A stretch of 64,000 nt of DNA from Oligoflexus sp. (GTDB lineage: Bacteria > Bdellovibrionota_B > Oligoflexia > Oligoflexales > Oligoflexaceae), in contig JACMOC010000043.1 in assembly GCA_014378195.1 (NCBI GenBank), positions 85,143-149,142 of the forward strand, in the 5' to 3' direction. Shown one piece after another: positions 1 to 8,022 of the stretch. Position 1 is the stretch's first letter, and the number at the start of each line of letters is the position of its first letter. The position numbers and the translations under genes are program-made. The notes under the pieces are model-generated. The model did no database searches. It saw only the letters and a list, made by a program, of their open reading frames with translations, and was not told the origin of the DNA.

Positions 1-258
1 GACGTGATCCTCAACTCGCAAACCTACACATTCCTCGATGCTCTCAAAACTATCCCTAAAGGTGTCAACGAAACACGCGTTGTTGATGCCGAAACGGTCC
101 TCCTTCATGAGTTCGGTCATCTCCTTGGCCTCGATCACATCTCCGAATCGACCGATTCTGATTCCATCATGCATGCCAAGACATTCATAGGCCCAGGCCT
201 CAGCTTCCGCACACTTAGCGATGGCGACACAAGCAATATCAAGAAGTTATATCCATAA
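1..258 (+). CDS. Matrixin-like zinc metalloprotease, C-terminal part (truncated by window edge)
   Basis: The reading frame is open from the first base and ends at a TAA, so the start lies upstream of the window. The visible 85 residues contain HEFGHLLGLDH, the extended zinc-binding signature HExxHxxGxxH of metzincin/matrixin peptidases, in which three His bind zinc and Glu is the catalytic base. About 15 residues later comes SIMH, which could supply the Met-turn that follows this signature in metzincins. The end of the protein lies only about 45 residues after the motif, as expected for a catalytic domain at the C terminus. It is probably exported, but no signal peptide is visible here. Substrate is unknown. 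Confidence 0.8.
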   Translation, partial: DVILNSQTYTFLDALKTIPKGVNETRVVDAETVLLHEFGHLLGLDHISESTDSDSIMHAKTFIGPGLSFRTLSDGDTSNIKKLYP

Positions 259-325
259 GCCTCAGGTCCTTAAAGTCAGAGCTCTTTCTTACCGATGAAA
301 AAAAATCGTAACGAGGAGAGATGGA

Positions 326-517
326 ATGATTAAGGAAGGTACGCGGAAAGCTAAAACCGGCGATGATCTTGAAATTTTGAGCGAAATCATTAAGAATGAC
401 CCGTGGCTGCTAGAGAAGGTGCTCAATAAGATCAAATTTATACGTGGCGGCGGAACCGGTGTCCTCGATTCGATGGCCGGTAAGACTGAGACGCCCCTGA
501 AAAAACGAGCGAAATGA
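326..517 (+). CDS. Small hypothetical protein (63 aa)
   Basis: Short ORF preceded by a good ribosome binding site (GAGGAG about 8 bases before the ATG) and overlapping the next gene by 4 bases (ATGA), a coupling typical of real co-transcribed genes. The protein is charged, with a predicted helical middle (about residues 10-38) and a glycine-rich then basic C terminus. No signal peptide, membrane segment or family motif is visible. I do not recognise it. Its coupling to the following lipoprotein gene suggests co-expression only. Confidence 0.55.
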   Translation: MIKEGTRKAKTGDDLEILSEIIKNDPWLLEKVLNKIKFIRGGGTGVLDSMAGKTETPLKKRAK

Positions 518-1077
518 AGTCTGAACTTAAATACGCATTCCTGGGCTTAATATCGTATGTTCTGGTCGCCTGTGAATCAGTCCCTGATGAAGTGCGTGTG
601 CTTGAAAAAAGTCGGATGAACCCTCCGGCTTGGATCGCGGAAGGCTTGGGCTTCAAACCGACTCCATATGGTTTCCATTATGTACTCTGCAAAGATAAAG
701 TCCTCAATCTTCCCCTGGGTCTGATCCAGACCGAAAACGGCGTTCTTTATAATCTGAAGTTTCAAATGTTCAAGACAATTCAAAGCCATGTTGATGCCCA
801 AAAACTCAGCGCACAATCCTCGCGTGATTTTAATGAGCAGCTCAGCAAAATTTTGGACAAACGTCTGACAAAAACCAACATCAGAGATTTTTACTATGAC
901 AAGATAAGCAACCCTCTTACGGAAAATGGCCTTATCCCCGAGTATTATCAAATTTACGCTCTCGCTCAAATAGACACAGTACAAGCTACGTCAATCGCGG
1001 CAGATGTGAAAGCCTTCGTCAAAAGCTACCCGTCCGAAGACCTCCGTTCTCAAATCAATTCGTTGTCCCAATTTTAA
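514..1077 (+). CDS. Putative lipoprotein of unknown function (187 aa)
   Basis: The N terminus has a short positive region, a hydrophobic stretch and a lipobox (LVAC, Cys at residue 20), so it is predicted to be lipidated and anchored to a membrane. The mature part has an APPW-like PAWI segment followed by alternating strand/helix regions. The pattern faintly recalls LPP20/FlgP-type lipoproteins, but the resemblance is too weak to name it. It overlaps the preceding 63-aa gene by 4 bases and its start is ATG. There is no sign of truncation. Confidence 0.65.
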   Translation: MKSELKYAFLGLISYVLVACESVPDEVRVLEKSRMNPPAWIAEGLGFKPTPYGFHYVLCKDKVLNLPLGLIQTENGVLYNLKFQMFKTIQSHVDAQKLSAQSSRDFNEQLSKILDKRLTKTNIRDFYYDKISNPLTENGLIPEYYQIYALAQIDTVQATSIAADVKAFVKSYPSEDLRSQINSLSQF

Positions 1078-1203
1078 CTCAGTAAAATCGCTGTAAGCCT
1101 TTTTGGTCTTGGGTTTTATCGGCTTGCCATTCGCCTGTGTGATCTGCACAATGTGTCCCTTAGCGTCCCAACTGATATTTAATGGCGGAGTCTCAAGATA
1201 AGA

Positions 1204-2916
1204 ATGTCCGAACCCATATCAGCAGCGTCATTCATAGTACCGCTCTGGTGGATTAGGGCTTTTGAAGTTGCGTTGCAGCTCCGAAGTCTTGATACGGATC
1301 CGTTCGCGATGAGCGATAACGGAGGTCTCTCTCCGGCTCTTACGGATGCTGAGTTGAACGCTTTTCTCGTCATAATACAAAGTGCCCAGCAGCAGATCTT
1401 AAGCGGCCAGAAATGGCTCAAATTCGATCCGGACCTTTTGCTTAAAAATCATCCGGCCATGGGACGGACCAAAAGTTTTCTCTTTCTGCGGCTGGTGCAG
1501 ATGCTTCGTAGTCTTCAGGTTTTGCCGAACGCGCAGCCTGACCATAAAGAGACCTTATTCTTTTTTGAGCGTGAAGAACGTCGGCGCGATACTGATGGCA
1601 GCCATAAGTCAATGTATCGATTGAGCAATATTTCCGCTGAGTTGTTGCTTGGATATACCGAGCCTTACTCTGAAGTCATACGGCTGCTTGAAGGCAAGGC
1701 ACGTGCCCATCGTTATCTCGGGAATCACGAGCCTTTGTCACTGAGGCCCTCCGTTTGGCTTGATCTCGCTTATCTCGAACAATACATTTTCCTCCAGCTC
1801 CGTAAAGCGAGCCTTTGGGAAGAGAGTACCTATCGCTGGGACTCGGTTTATGGTCGGGGCTTCGATGAGTTTTTCGCCAACCTCAGTCTGCCGAAAGTAA
1901 GATCTAAAGATGGAATCGAGCTCAGTCCTTTTCGCCAGAAGATTCGACTATTGAAACGTGTGGGCCGCAAACTCATCGATCATGGTGTGATCAAGTCTGC
2001 TCAAAATATCGATTATCTGGCGATTGATTCCGATGGCGATCCGCTGACTGTCATCTGGCAGCTGCATGAAAGCGAATCCCAGACCGGCGAACGCAAAACC
2101 TATGAAGCCGAAGTCGCCCGCTATTTCCGAGACAATCATCTTGATCAAGCGCTTAAAAAACTCGTTCCGGTGATACAGCCTACGGGCAAGCCGGACGAGG
2201 CCGCTTTGCTTTGGAAAGAGATCGAAGAACGGGAAAAGATAGAGTCCATAGGTCACCTGAAGATCGATGGCAACCTGCTTTTGTCCGTATCAGGTCTGTT
2301 TTACGAATGGGCCCTCCGTTCCAAAAACACCGATGTTTTCCAGATGCCCGGCTGGCTTAAAGAGAGTCCTGCTCTCAAGCTTATCAATAATCCTCAGCTT
2401 TCAATGGCAGAGAAGCTCAGCGGTTTTTCAGCGATGATCAAATCCCAGCCAGAGTATCAGAAAGATATTGAAAGTCTGCCACGCGCTTGTCTCGCAGCGC
2501 CGATCACTCTGCGTCAGGCCGATATATTGGAGCGCTTGGCAACGGTTGGTAGTTCGGCTTCCGCCGTGTCGCGCGCTGCGCAGTCGTCAGGCGTGCAGGC
2601 GCGCAAAGATAAGCAGACGCCGCCACCACCACCGGTCGCTGCGAAACCTGTGACGGTTCAAAAAGGTCCGGATCCAGAGCTGCGTAAACAGGCGACCGAA
2701 GAATTGCAGAAGATGCGCGAGCGCGACCCCAAACGTTACCAGGGTCTCAAGGCCAATTATCTGGAAAACCTTGAGATGGAAAAAAAGCAGATTATCTTTG
2801 AGATGAAAGAGCGCATGCAGCCGCATGCGTTTGATGATCACTTGAAGTACAGCCTCGTCAAATACATGGTGGATAATCCGAGGCTCTGGCAGATCGAAGA
2901 GCGCAATTTCCCGTGA
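1204..2916 (+). CDS. Large hypothetical cytoplasmic protein (570 aa)
   Basis: Long ORF with normal coding composition and no signal peptide or membrane segment. Residues about 1-440 are mixed helical with many aromatic and charged residues. Residues about 240-300 (a basic helix-rich stretch followed by short strands) could be a winged-helix-like unit, which is only an impression. A proline-rich linker with five consecutive prolines lies near residue 480, followed by a charged, probably coiled C-terminal region rich in Glu, Lys and Met. The ribosome binding site before ATG 1204 is weak (GGAG 13 bases upstream). I do not recognise the family. It ends two bases before the convergent receiver gene. 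Confidence 0.7.
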   Translation: MSEPISAASFIVPLWWIRAFEVALQLRSLDTDPFAMSDNGGLSPALTDAELNAFLVIIQSAQQQILSGQKWLKFDPDLLLKNHPAMGRTKSFLFLRLVQMLRSLQVLPNAQPDHKETLFFFEREERRRDTDGSHKSMYRLSNISAELLLGYTEPYSEVIRLLEGKARAHRYLGNHEPLSLRPSVWLDLAYLEQYIFLQLRKASLWEESTYRWDSVYGRGFDEFFANLSLPKVRSKDGIELSPFRQKIRLLKRVGRKLIDHGVIKSAQNIDYLAIDSDGDPLTVIWQLHESESQTGERKTYEAEVARYFRDNHLDQALKKLVPVIQPTGKPDEAALLWKEIEEREKIESIGHLKIDGNLLLSVSGLFYEWALRSKNTDVFQMPGWLKESPALKLINNPQLSMAEKLSGFSAMIKSQPEYQKDIESLPRACLAAPITLRQADILERLATVGSSASAVSRAAQSSGVQARKDKQTPPPPPVAAKPVTVQKGPDPELRKQATEELQKMRERDPKRYQGLKANYLENLEMEKKQIIFEMKERMQPHAFDDHLKYSLVKYMVDNPRLWQIEERNFP

Positions 2917-2918
2917 TC

Positions 2919-3296
2919 CTAACGATTCGCTAAAAGCCCATTTACCACGGCTAAAATCTGCTCTTTTTTAATGGGTTTAACCAAAAATGCGTTGACCCCC
3001 AAACTCTTTGCGCGCATCAGCTCTTCTGATCCTGTCTCCGTCGTGAGCATGCAAATTGGAATTGATGCTGTCTTGGCGTTTTTCTTAAGACGCTCAACCA
3101 TCTCAAGACCGTTCATCTGCGGCATGTTAATGTCCGAGAAGATGAGATCAATGTCACCTTCATCCTGAACTTTCTGCAGCCCCTCATCGCCGTCGCTGGC
3201 TTCGATGATCGTGTGTTTGAGGCCGTCCAAATGATTCAAGATCAACTGGCGTGCGGTGGTGGAATCGTCTATGACCAAAATTTTTTTGCCGCTCAT
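2919..3296 (-). CDS. CheY-like single-domain response regulator
   Basis: A 125-residue stand-alone receiver domain. The acidic pair D10-D11, the phospho-acceptor D55 (in FSDINMP), the TT pair after the fourth strand and the Lys in VKP match the CheY active site. No output domain is present, so it probably acts by protein-protein contact, for example at a flagellar motor or a kinase relay. I placed the start at the ATG before SGKK because it gives the canonical receiver N terminus; a longer ORF upstream would add 28 atypical residues. It lies 25 bases downstream of the ABC permease gene, so it may be read from the same transcript, though no functional link is evident. Confidence 0.85.
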   Translation of the reverse strand: MSGKKILVIDDSTTARQLILNHLDGLKHTIIEASDGDEGLQKVQDEGDIDLIFSDINMPQMNGLEMVERLKKNAKTASIPICMLTTETGSEELMRAKSLGVNAFLVKPIKKEQILAVVNGLLANR

Positions 3297-3321
3297 ATCG
3301 GTATCTCTTGGGAAAAATGTT

Positions 3322-4176
3322 TTAGCTTTTGGGATCCAATGCATCACGCAAAGCATCACCAAGGAAATTGAGTCCCACAACCAGAATGAAAATTGCAGCC
3401 CCGGGAATCAAAGCGAGGTGAGGCGCAAGATCGACTTCGACCTGGCTTGCCTGTCCGAGGAGTCCACCCCACGTTAACACCGAATCACGCGCGCCGAAGC
3501 CTAAGAAACTTAAGCCCGCCTCGACGATGATCACGCTTGAAAGGGAAAAACTCGCATGAACGATAAGAGGCGTCAGGATACTCGGAAAAATATGTTTGCG
3601 AATCAAACGTCCACTTTGCGCGCCTAGGGCTCGACTAGCCTGTACAAACTCCCTCTCCCTGATACTCAAGACCTGGCCACGAACCAAGCGTGCGGTACTT
3701 GTCCAACCTGTGACAGAGATAGCAAAGATGATGGTGAAAAGGCTCGGGCCCATGATCGCTGTCAGCGTCAATGCCAGGAGAATGCCAGGGAAGGCCATAA
3801 AGATATCCACGAGCCGCATAATGACGAGATCAACCCAGCCTCGCCAGTAGCCGGATATCAAACCTACAACTGTCCCGATCGTCATTGAGAGCAGGACCGT
3901 TAGAAAAGCGACGTAGAGCGAAACGCGGGCACCGTAAAGCATGATGCTCAATACATCTTCACCTTCCAGGTCACAGCCCAGCCAATGACCTGCATGCGGC
4001 GAGCAAAGGCGCTCGAGTAGATCAGCGTTGCCGAGTTGATAAGGTGCAAGCAAGGGGGCAAACGCAGCGATGAGGAAGGTGACACCAAGGATAGTGGCGC
4101 CGATCCAAAATCGGGCGTTACCTGCCAATTTTTGCCGCACACGTTCGCTAGGAGATTGAGCAACTTGAGTCGTCAT
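3322..4176 (-). CDS. Peptide/nickel-type ABC transporter permease (DppC/OppC family)
   Basis: 284-residue inner-membrane permease of a binding-protein-dependent importer. It has an N-terminal hydrophobic helix, the short OppC-type periplasmic loop containing HWLGCDLEGEDVLS, and about five further membrane helices. The EAA loop that contacts the ATPase is visible around EFVQASRALGAQ, about two thirds along. Length matches the family. It follows the DppB-like gene by 14 bases and shares its strand, so the two permeases should form the heterodimeric channel. No ATPase gene is adjacent. The exact substrate (dipeptide, oligopeptide, nickel or another solute) cannot be read from sequence. Confidence 0.92.
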   Translation of the reverse strand: MTTQVAQSPSERVRQKLAGNARFWIGATILGVTFLIAAFAPLLAPYQLGNADLLERLCSPHAGHWLGCDLEGEDVLSIMLYGARVSLYVAFLTVLLSMTIGTVVGLISGYWRGWVDLVIMRLVDIFMAFPGILLALTLTAIMGPSLFTIIFAISVTGWTSTARLVRGQVLSIREREFVQASRALGAQSGRLIRKHIFPSILTPLIVHASFSLSSVIIVEAGLSFLGFGARDSVLTWGGLLGQASQVEVDLAPHLALIPGAAIFILVVGLNFLGDALRDALDPKS

Positions 4177-4190
4177 GGAATTCCCTGCCC

Positions 4191-5114
4191 TTACGTTGAA
4201 AGACGAATACGAGGATCGACCAGCGAGTAGGCGATATCGGTCAATAGATTAACCAAAAGATAAGAGCCTGAGAAAAAGAGCAAGCAGCCTTGAACGACCG
4301 GATAATCCCGCGTGTTGATACCTTCCACAAGGAGGCTGCCAAGACCAGGCCAGTCGAAGACCTTCTCGGTAATGATCGCACCTGTCATAAGCACTCCAAA
4401 CTGCAGTCCCACGACGGTGACGAGAGGCAGGGACGCATTGCGAAAGGCATGGCTCAAAATTACGCGCGATTCGGAACAGCCCTTGGCGCGGGCGGTCCGA
4501 ACAAAATCCTCTTTTAAAGTGTCGAGCATAGAGTTGCGCGTGATCCGGCTTAAAGCAGCAGCAAGGGGAATGCCCATTGAGAAAGCCGGGAGGAGATAAC
4601 TCTTCCAACTCCCCATTTCGGAGACGGGCAGCCACCCAAGTTCAACAGCAAAAAGAAGAATGAGCAGCGGGCCGAGCCAAAAGGTGGGGATGGCAACTCC
4701 GGAGACAGCAAAACTCATGGCGGCAAAATCAATTTTAGTGCCGGCGTTAACGGAAGCTATAATTCCGAGGGGAATGCTGATCAAAAGTGCGACGAGCAGA
4801 GACGCGATGGCGAGACGGATAGTCGCTGGGAGGCGTTCCATTATCAATTCATTGACTGATTTTTGATAGATCAGACTGTGGCCGAGATCTCCTTGAGCCG
4901 CATGCATGATGTAACGACCGGTTTGTTTGATGACGGTCTCGTCGAGGCCGAGTTCGTGCCGGAGAGCATTTTTATCGGCTAGCGTGGCGTAATCGCCCAG
5001 GATGATATCAACAGGGTCGCCCGGAACAAAATGAATCATTCCGACGACGACCAGAAGCACACCGAGACAAACGGGTATGAGACTGCCGATACGCTTGAGG
5101 ATGAAACTCAACAC
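4191..5114 (-). CDS. Peptide/nickel-type ABC transporter permease (DppB/OppB family)
   Basis: 307 residues. The N terminus is typical of DppB: one hydrophobic helix, then the conserved HFVPGDPVD segment and a periplasmic region with LGLD. A block of membrane helices follows, with the EAA motif near DFVRTARAKGCSE, where the cytoplasmic ATPase docks. It is 16 bases downstream of the binding-protein gene and 14 bases upstream of the DppC-like gene, which fits an operon of binding protein then permeases on the minus strand. The family assignment is firm; substrate is unknown. Confidence 0.92.
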   Translation of the reverse strand: MLSFILKRIGSLIPVCLGVLLVVVGMIHFVPGDPVDIILGDYATLADKNALRHELGLDETVIKQTGRYIMHAAQGDLGHSLIYQKSVNELIMERLPATIRLAIASLLVALLISIPLGIIASVNAGTKIDFAAMSFAVSGVAIPTFWLGPLLILLFAVELGWLPVSEMGSWKSYLLPAFSMGIPLAAALSRITRNSMLDTLKEDFVRTARAKGCSESRVILSHAFRNASLPLVTVVGLQFGVLMTGAIITEKVFDWPGLGSLLVEGINTRDYPVVQGCLLFFSGSYLLVNLLTDIAYSLVDPRIRLST

Positions 5115-5130
5115 TGAATGCTCCTTTTAT

Positions 5131-6690
5131 TTATTCGAAATGACTCTTTTGTAAGGAGGAATAGCGGCCGTCCGCATAAAGATCAAAATCAAGCAGCGCT
5201 TTAGTCACGACTGCAAAATTCTCCTCGTGCCAGAGAAAAATGTAGGGTCTATCATGAGCGACGAGTTCTTGAATCTGATCATAGATCTTTTTTCGTTCAG
5301 AAAAATCATTTTTTTCGCGGCCTTGCTCGAGTAAGATATCCAGGGCGGGATTGGAATACCAACCGCGGTTAGCGCCGTTCGGCGGGAAGTTCTCAGTCGC
5401 AAACGCATAACGGTAGATATCGGGGTCTTTAAAACCGACCCAAGTAAGAGTCCAGAGTTGGACCCGGCCTTGATCGATATCAAGTTTGAAACGGCCCCAT
5501 TCCATAGGTTCGACGATGACCTTAATACCAACCCTCTTCAACTGACTTGCTATGGCTTTGGCGACACTGATTCGGGTGACATCTGTCGTGGTTTTGAGAC
5601 TGACTTCGAAGCGGAAGTCACCTTTTTTTACAAACCCGGCTTTATCCAGCAGAGCCTGGGCCAGAGCTGGATCGTAGGTTTCTTTCGGGAGCTTTTCACT
5701 GAAATAAGCCGAATTTGGTGGTAGAATCGTGCTGGCTGGAATCGCCATCCCGTTCAAAATAACATTTATAATCTCTTGTCGGTTGATAGCAAGGCTTATA
5801 GCCTCCCGTATAGCGGGGTTACTGACTAAAGTGTCTTTCATATTGAAGCCGACATAGGTAGTCTTAAGACTTGGTCGTTTCAGTATTTTCAGATTGGGAT
5901 TGCGCCGTTCCAAGGTTCTTAACGTATCGCGGCTAATGCCGTTTTGCACGATATCAAGTTCGCCCGCGCGCAGCTTTGCATAACGTGTCTTTTCATTACG
6001 CACGATTTTAATAGTAACAGTCTCGAGCTTGCCAGGGCTGGGTGCAAAAGTGTTTGGCGTAAGCACAATTTCATTGATGCCTGTACTCGCAATCTGATAA
6101 GGGCCACAGCCTTTGAGCGCCGCTGGGTCGATGGACTTCGCTGCGACGTCAGATTCTTTCAAAATTCCGACGACAAGGTTAGTGGGAAAACTCGCATCAG
6201 ACTTTTTTAGAGTAAAACGGATTCGGTTCGCCGCTGATCCCAGTATTTCGACCCGCTCAACACCATCAAAAGCTGACGAGCGCGGAAACTTTCGATCGTG
6301 GATCAGAGAATTGTAGGTGGCGACCACGTCTTCAGCACGAACGGTCGTTCCATCGCTGAATTTTAAGTCTTTGCGGAGCTGCACTTCGAGAACTTTTGGC
6401 GAGATCCAGGTCGGATTTGCTTCCAAAGCGCCCGGAATCGCTTTACCATCAGTATCGAAGGCCATGAGTGAGCAGTGAACAAGATCTTCTATGTATTGGC
6501 TGTTTGCATCAACACTTTGGCGTGGGTCGAAACTGCGAACGTTGTCTTCAAAGGCTATATTTATCGAATGCCGTGTTGCAGCCGAAAGCTGATGACCGAA
6601 TGAACCCAGACTTAAAAACGCGATCGCCAGCGCGCGAAGCGACTCTTGTGACGGTAATCCGAATGCGCGTTGAAACGTTAAATGACGCAT
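5131..6690 (-). CDS. ABC transporter solute-binding protein, family 5 (DppA/OppA-like)
   Basis: 519-residue exported protein. A long n-region is followed by a hydrophobic core and an Ala-rich cleavage region (near LSAATR), giving a periplasmic protein. The mature part carries family 5 features: SFDPRQ near the start, LRKDLKFSDGTTVRAEDVV (the cluster 5 signature region), and the later region with AIREAISLAINRQEI. Length fits the family. It is the first gene of the minus-strand importer operon. A Shine-Dalgarno AGGGA sits 4 bases before the ATG. It delivers a peptide-like ligand to the two downstream permeases. No lipobox is seen. Confidence 0.92.
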   Translation of the reverse strand: MRHLTFQRAFGLPSQESLRALAIAFLSLGSFGHQLSAATRHSINIAFEDNVRSFDPRQSVDANSQYIEDLVHCSLMAFDTDGKAIPGALEANPTWISPKVLEVQLRKDLKFSDGTTVRAEDVVATYNSLIHDRKFPRSSAFDGVERVEILGSAANRIRFTLKKSDASFPTNLVVGILKESDVAAKSIDPAALKGCGPYQIASTGINEIVLTPNTFAPSPGKLETVTIKIVRNEKTRYAKLRAGELDIVQNGISRDTLRTLERRNPNLKILKRPSLKTTYVGFNMKDTLVSNPAIREAISLAINRQEIINVILNGMAIPASTILPPNSAYFSEKLPKETYDPALAQALLDKAGFVKKGDFRFEVSLKTTTDVTRISVAKAIASQLKRVGIKVIVEPMEWGRFKLDIDQGRVQLWTLTWVGFKDPDIYRYAFATENFPPNGANRGWYSNPALDILLEQGREKNDFSERKKIYDQIQELVAHDRPYIFLWHEENFAVVTKALLDFDLYADGRYSSLQKSHFE

Positions 6691-7165
6691 GATGTCCCTG
6701 TTTTATGCATGTGTGAGTTCTTCATTTTACATAATTTCGGTTAATCTCAGGAATAGCAATCGGCTGCGAAAGAGCCATGCGGCGGAGGGGTTGAACCACC
6801 GTCCTAGAAGTCTATAAGACTTTGAAAATAATGGAAAATTATTTTTGTTGTTCGGCTCCTAGGGCCCTTGGGGCGGACCTTCCAAAGGACTTAAGCTAAA
6901 TACGCTTGACGAGATTTCCTGACTAGGGCAGAGGATATAGTACACAAGGGTCGCAAAAGCCTTGATCGCCTTGTCTTCCGAACCGTGAAGCAAGCCCGTT
7001 CCTTAAATTGCTCTTTCATATCAAGTACAGTGCCCATCGCAACGTAGACACCAGTCTGAAGTTACCACCTCGCAATCCCATGGATTGCCGGAAGTTGGTT
7101 CAAAAGCGTCTTTTATCGTGTCATCCAATGGCACGCGTTCCATTATCCTCTGGAGATGAATTCGA
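6691..7165. other. 475-base intergenic region between divergent genes
   Basis: This region separates the start of the minus-strand importer operon from the plus-strand ribbon-helix-helix gene, so promoters for both directions should lie here. I see two small hairpins: AAGTCT/AGACTT near 6808-6822 and an A/T-only 8-bp stem at 6825-6845. A TTGACG hexamer (6906-6911) and a TATAGT hexamer (6936-6941) are both present, but 24 bases apart, too far for a standard sigma-70 promoter. No tRNA or convincing coding frame is visible. Confidence 0.4.
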
Positions 7166-7990
7166 ATGGCCGAAAAAGCGAAAGCAAAGAAGGCAAAAGC
7201 TTTGTCGAAGAAGACTTCCGTCAAATCAAAAAAACGTGAAGAACTTGAGCCCGAAGCGGAAGAACTTCAGCTTGAAGTCGAGGAAGTCCCCAAGCGCGCA
7301 CCCAAGGGAAAAGTTTTGCCCTCGGCGACACTCATCAGCGCAGACAAAGAAAAGTCGAAGCCATTGGCCGCTTCAGCAAATCCCTCCAAATCTGGACCTG
7401 AGGAGAAAGAGATTAAAGTTCAAACAACACCTGAAATAATCGCTCCGATCCAACCTCGTGTCGTTGTCAACAAGCCCGAAACATCGCCTTCACATTCATC
7501 ATCACAACCGTCTGCCGCCCAGACGCAACAATCTGTCACGCCTCGCAGCGAGCCGGCTCGTCACGAGAATCGCCAGGAGCATCGTCAGGAGTCGAAAAAA
7601 CCCGACGCTGACAGTGATGGATTGCGTCTGCGCCTATCGCAATCTTTGACCAAAAAGCTCAAAGAACAAGCAGCGGATGAAGGTATTTCCCTCGAGGAAT
7701 TTGTCGGCGAACTCCTTGCTGAAAGTGTAGTTCTTCGGGCATGGGAAATCGTCGAACGTAAAAACGCGATGAAAGGTCACCCACAGCAGGGCCCAAACAG
7801 TCATCAGCGTCCAAACAATAATCCCAACAGCAGTACCAGTCAAGGCGGCCAGAACCGTGGCGGTCAACGCGGCAACAATCAGGGTAACAAAGGCCACCGC
7901 GGCATGAGTCACGTCCGTTACCAAACAATTATGGACGACAAAGCAACTTTCCTGGAATACGTACGTAGCCAAGAAAAAACGCGCCGATAA
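7166..7990 (+). CDS. Ribbon-helix-helix-like protein with low-complexity linker and Gly/Asn/Arg-rich tail
   Basis: 274 residues with three parts. Residues 1-150 are low complexity: a Lys/Ala-rich start (like histone-type basic tails), acidic repeats, then Ser/Gln/Pro-rich linker. Residues about 151-190 (LRLRLSQSLTKKLKEQAADE, then GISLEEFVGELLAES) have the strand-helix-helix pattern of ribbon-helix-helix DNA-binding or HicB-type domains. Residues about 205-245 are rich in Asn, Gly, Gln and Arg, recalling RGG-type RNA-binding tails. A short conserved-looking end follows (MSHVRYQTIMDDKATFLEYVRS). The Shine-Dalgarno GGAG lies 12 bases before ATG. It precedes speE by 32 bases and may be co-transcribed. 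Nucleic-acid binding is inferred; the exact function is unknown. Confidence 0.75.
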   Translation: MAEKAKAKKAKALSKKTSVKSKKREELEPEAEELQLEVEEVPKRAPKGKVLPSATLISADKEKSKPLAASANPSKSGPEEKEIKVQTTPEIIAPIQPRVVVNKPETSPSHSSSQPSAAQTQQSVTPRSEPARHENRQEHRQESKKPDADSDGLRLRLSQSLTKKLKEQAADEGISLEEFVGELLAESVVLRAWEIVERKNAMKGHPQQGPNSHQRPNNNPNSSTSQGGQNRGGQRGNNQGNKGHRGMSHVRYQTIMDDKATFLEYVRSQEKTRR

Positions 7991-8022
7991 GCTAAGCTCA
8001 ACGAATAGGAATGTAACTGGTT

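Noticed and set aside
577..984. 135-residue minus-strand frame opposite the lipoprotein gene
   Set aside because: Lies entirely opposite a lipoprotein gene with lipobox and good coupling; no ribosome binding site and no recognisable motif.
6906..6941. Sigma-70 promoter TTGACG ... TATAGT before the ribbon-helix-helix gene
   Set aside because: The spacer is 24 bases, too long for a functional sigma-70 promoter; the two hexamers are probably unrelated.
7008..7439. 143-residue plus-strand frame overlapping the ribbon-helix-helix gene
   Set aside because: Its composition is very Lys/Arg/Pro/Ser-rich as an out-of-frame reading of the real gene, and it lacks a ribosome binding site.
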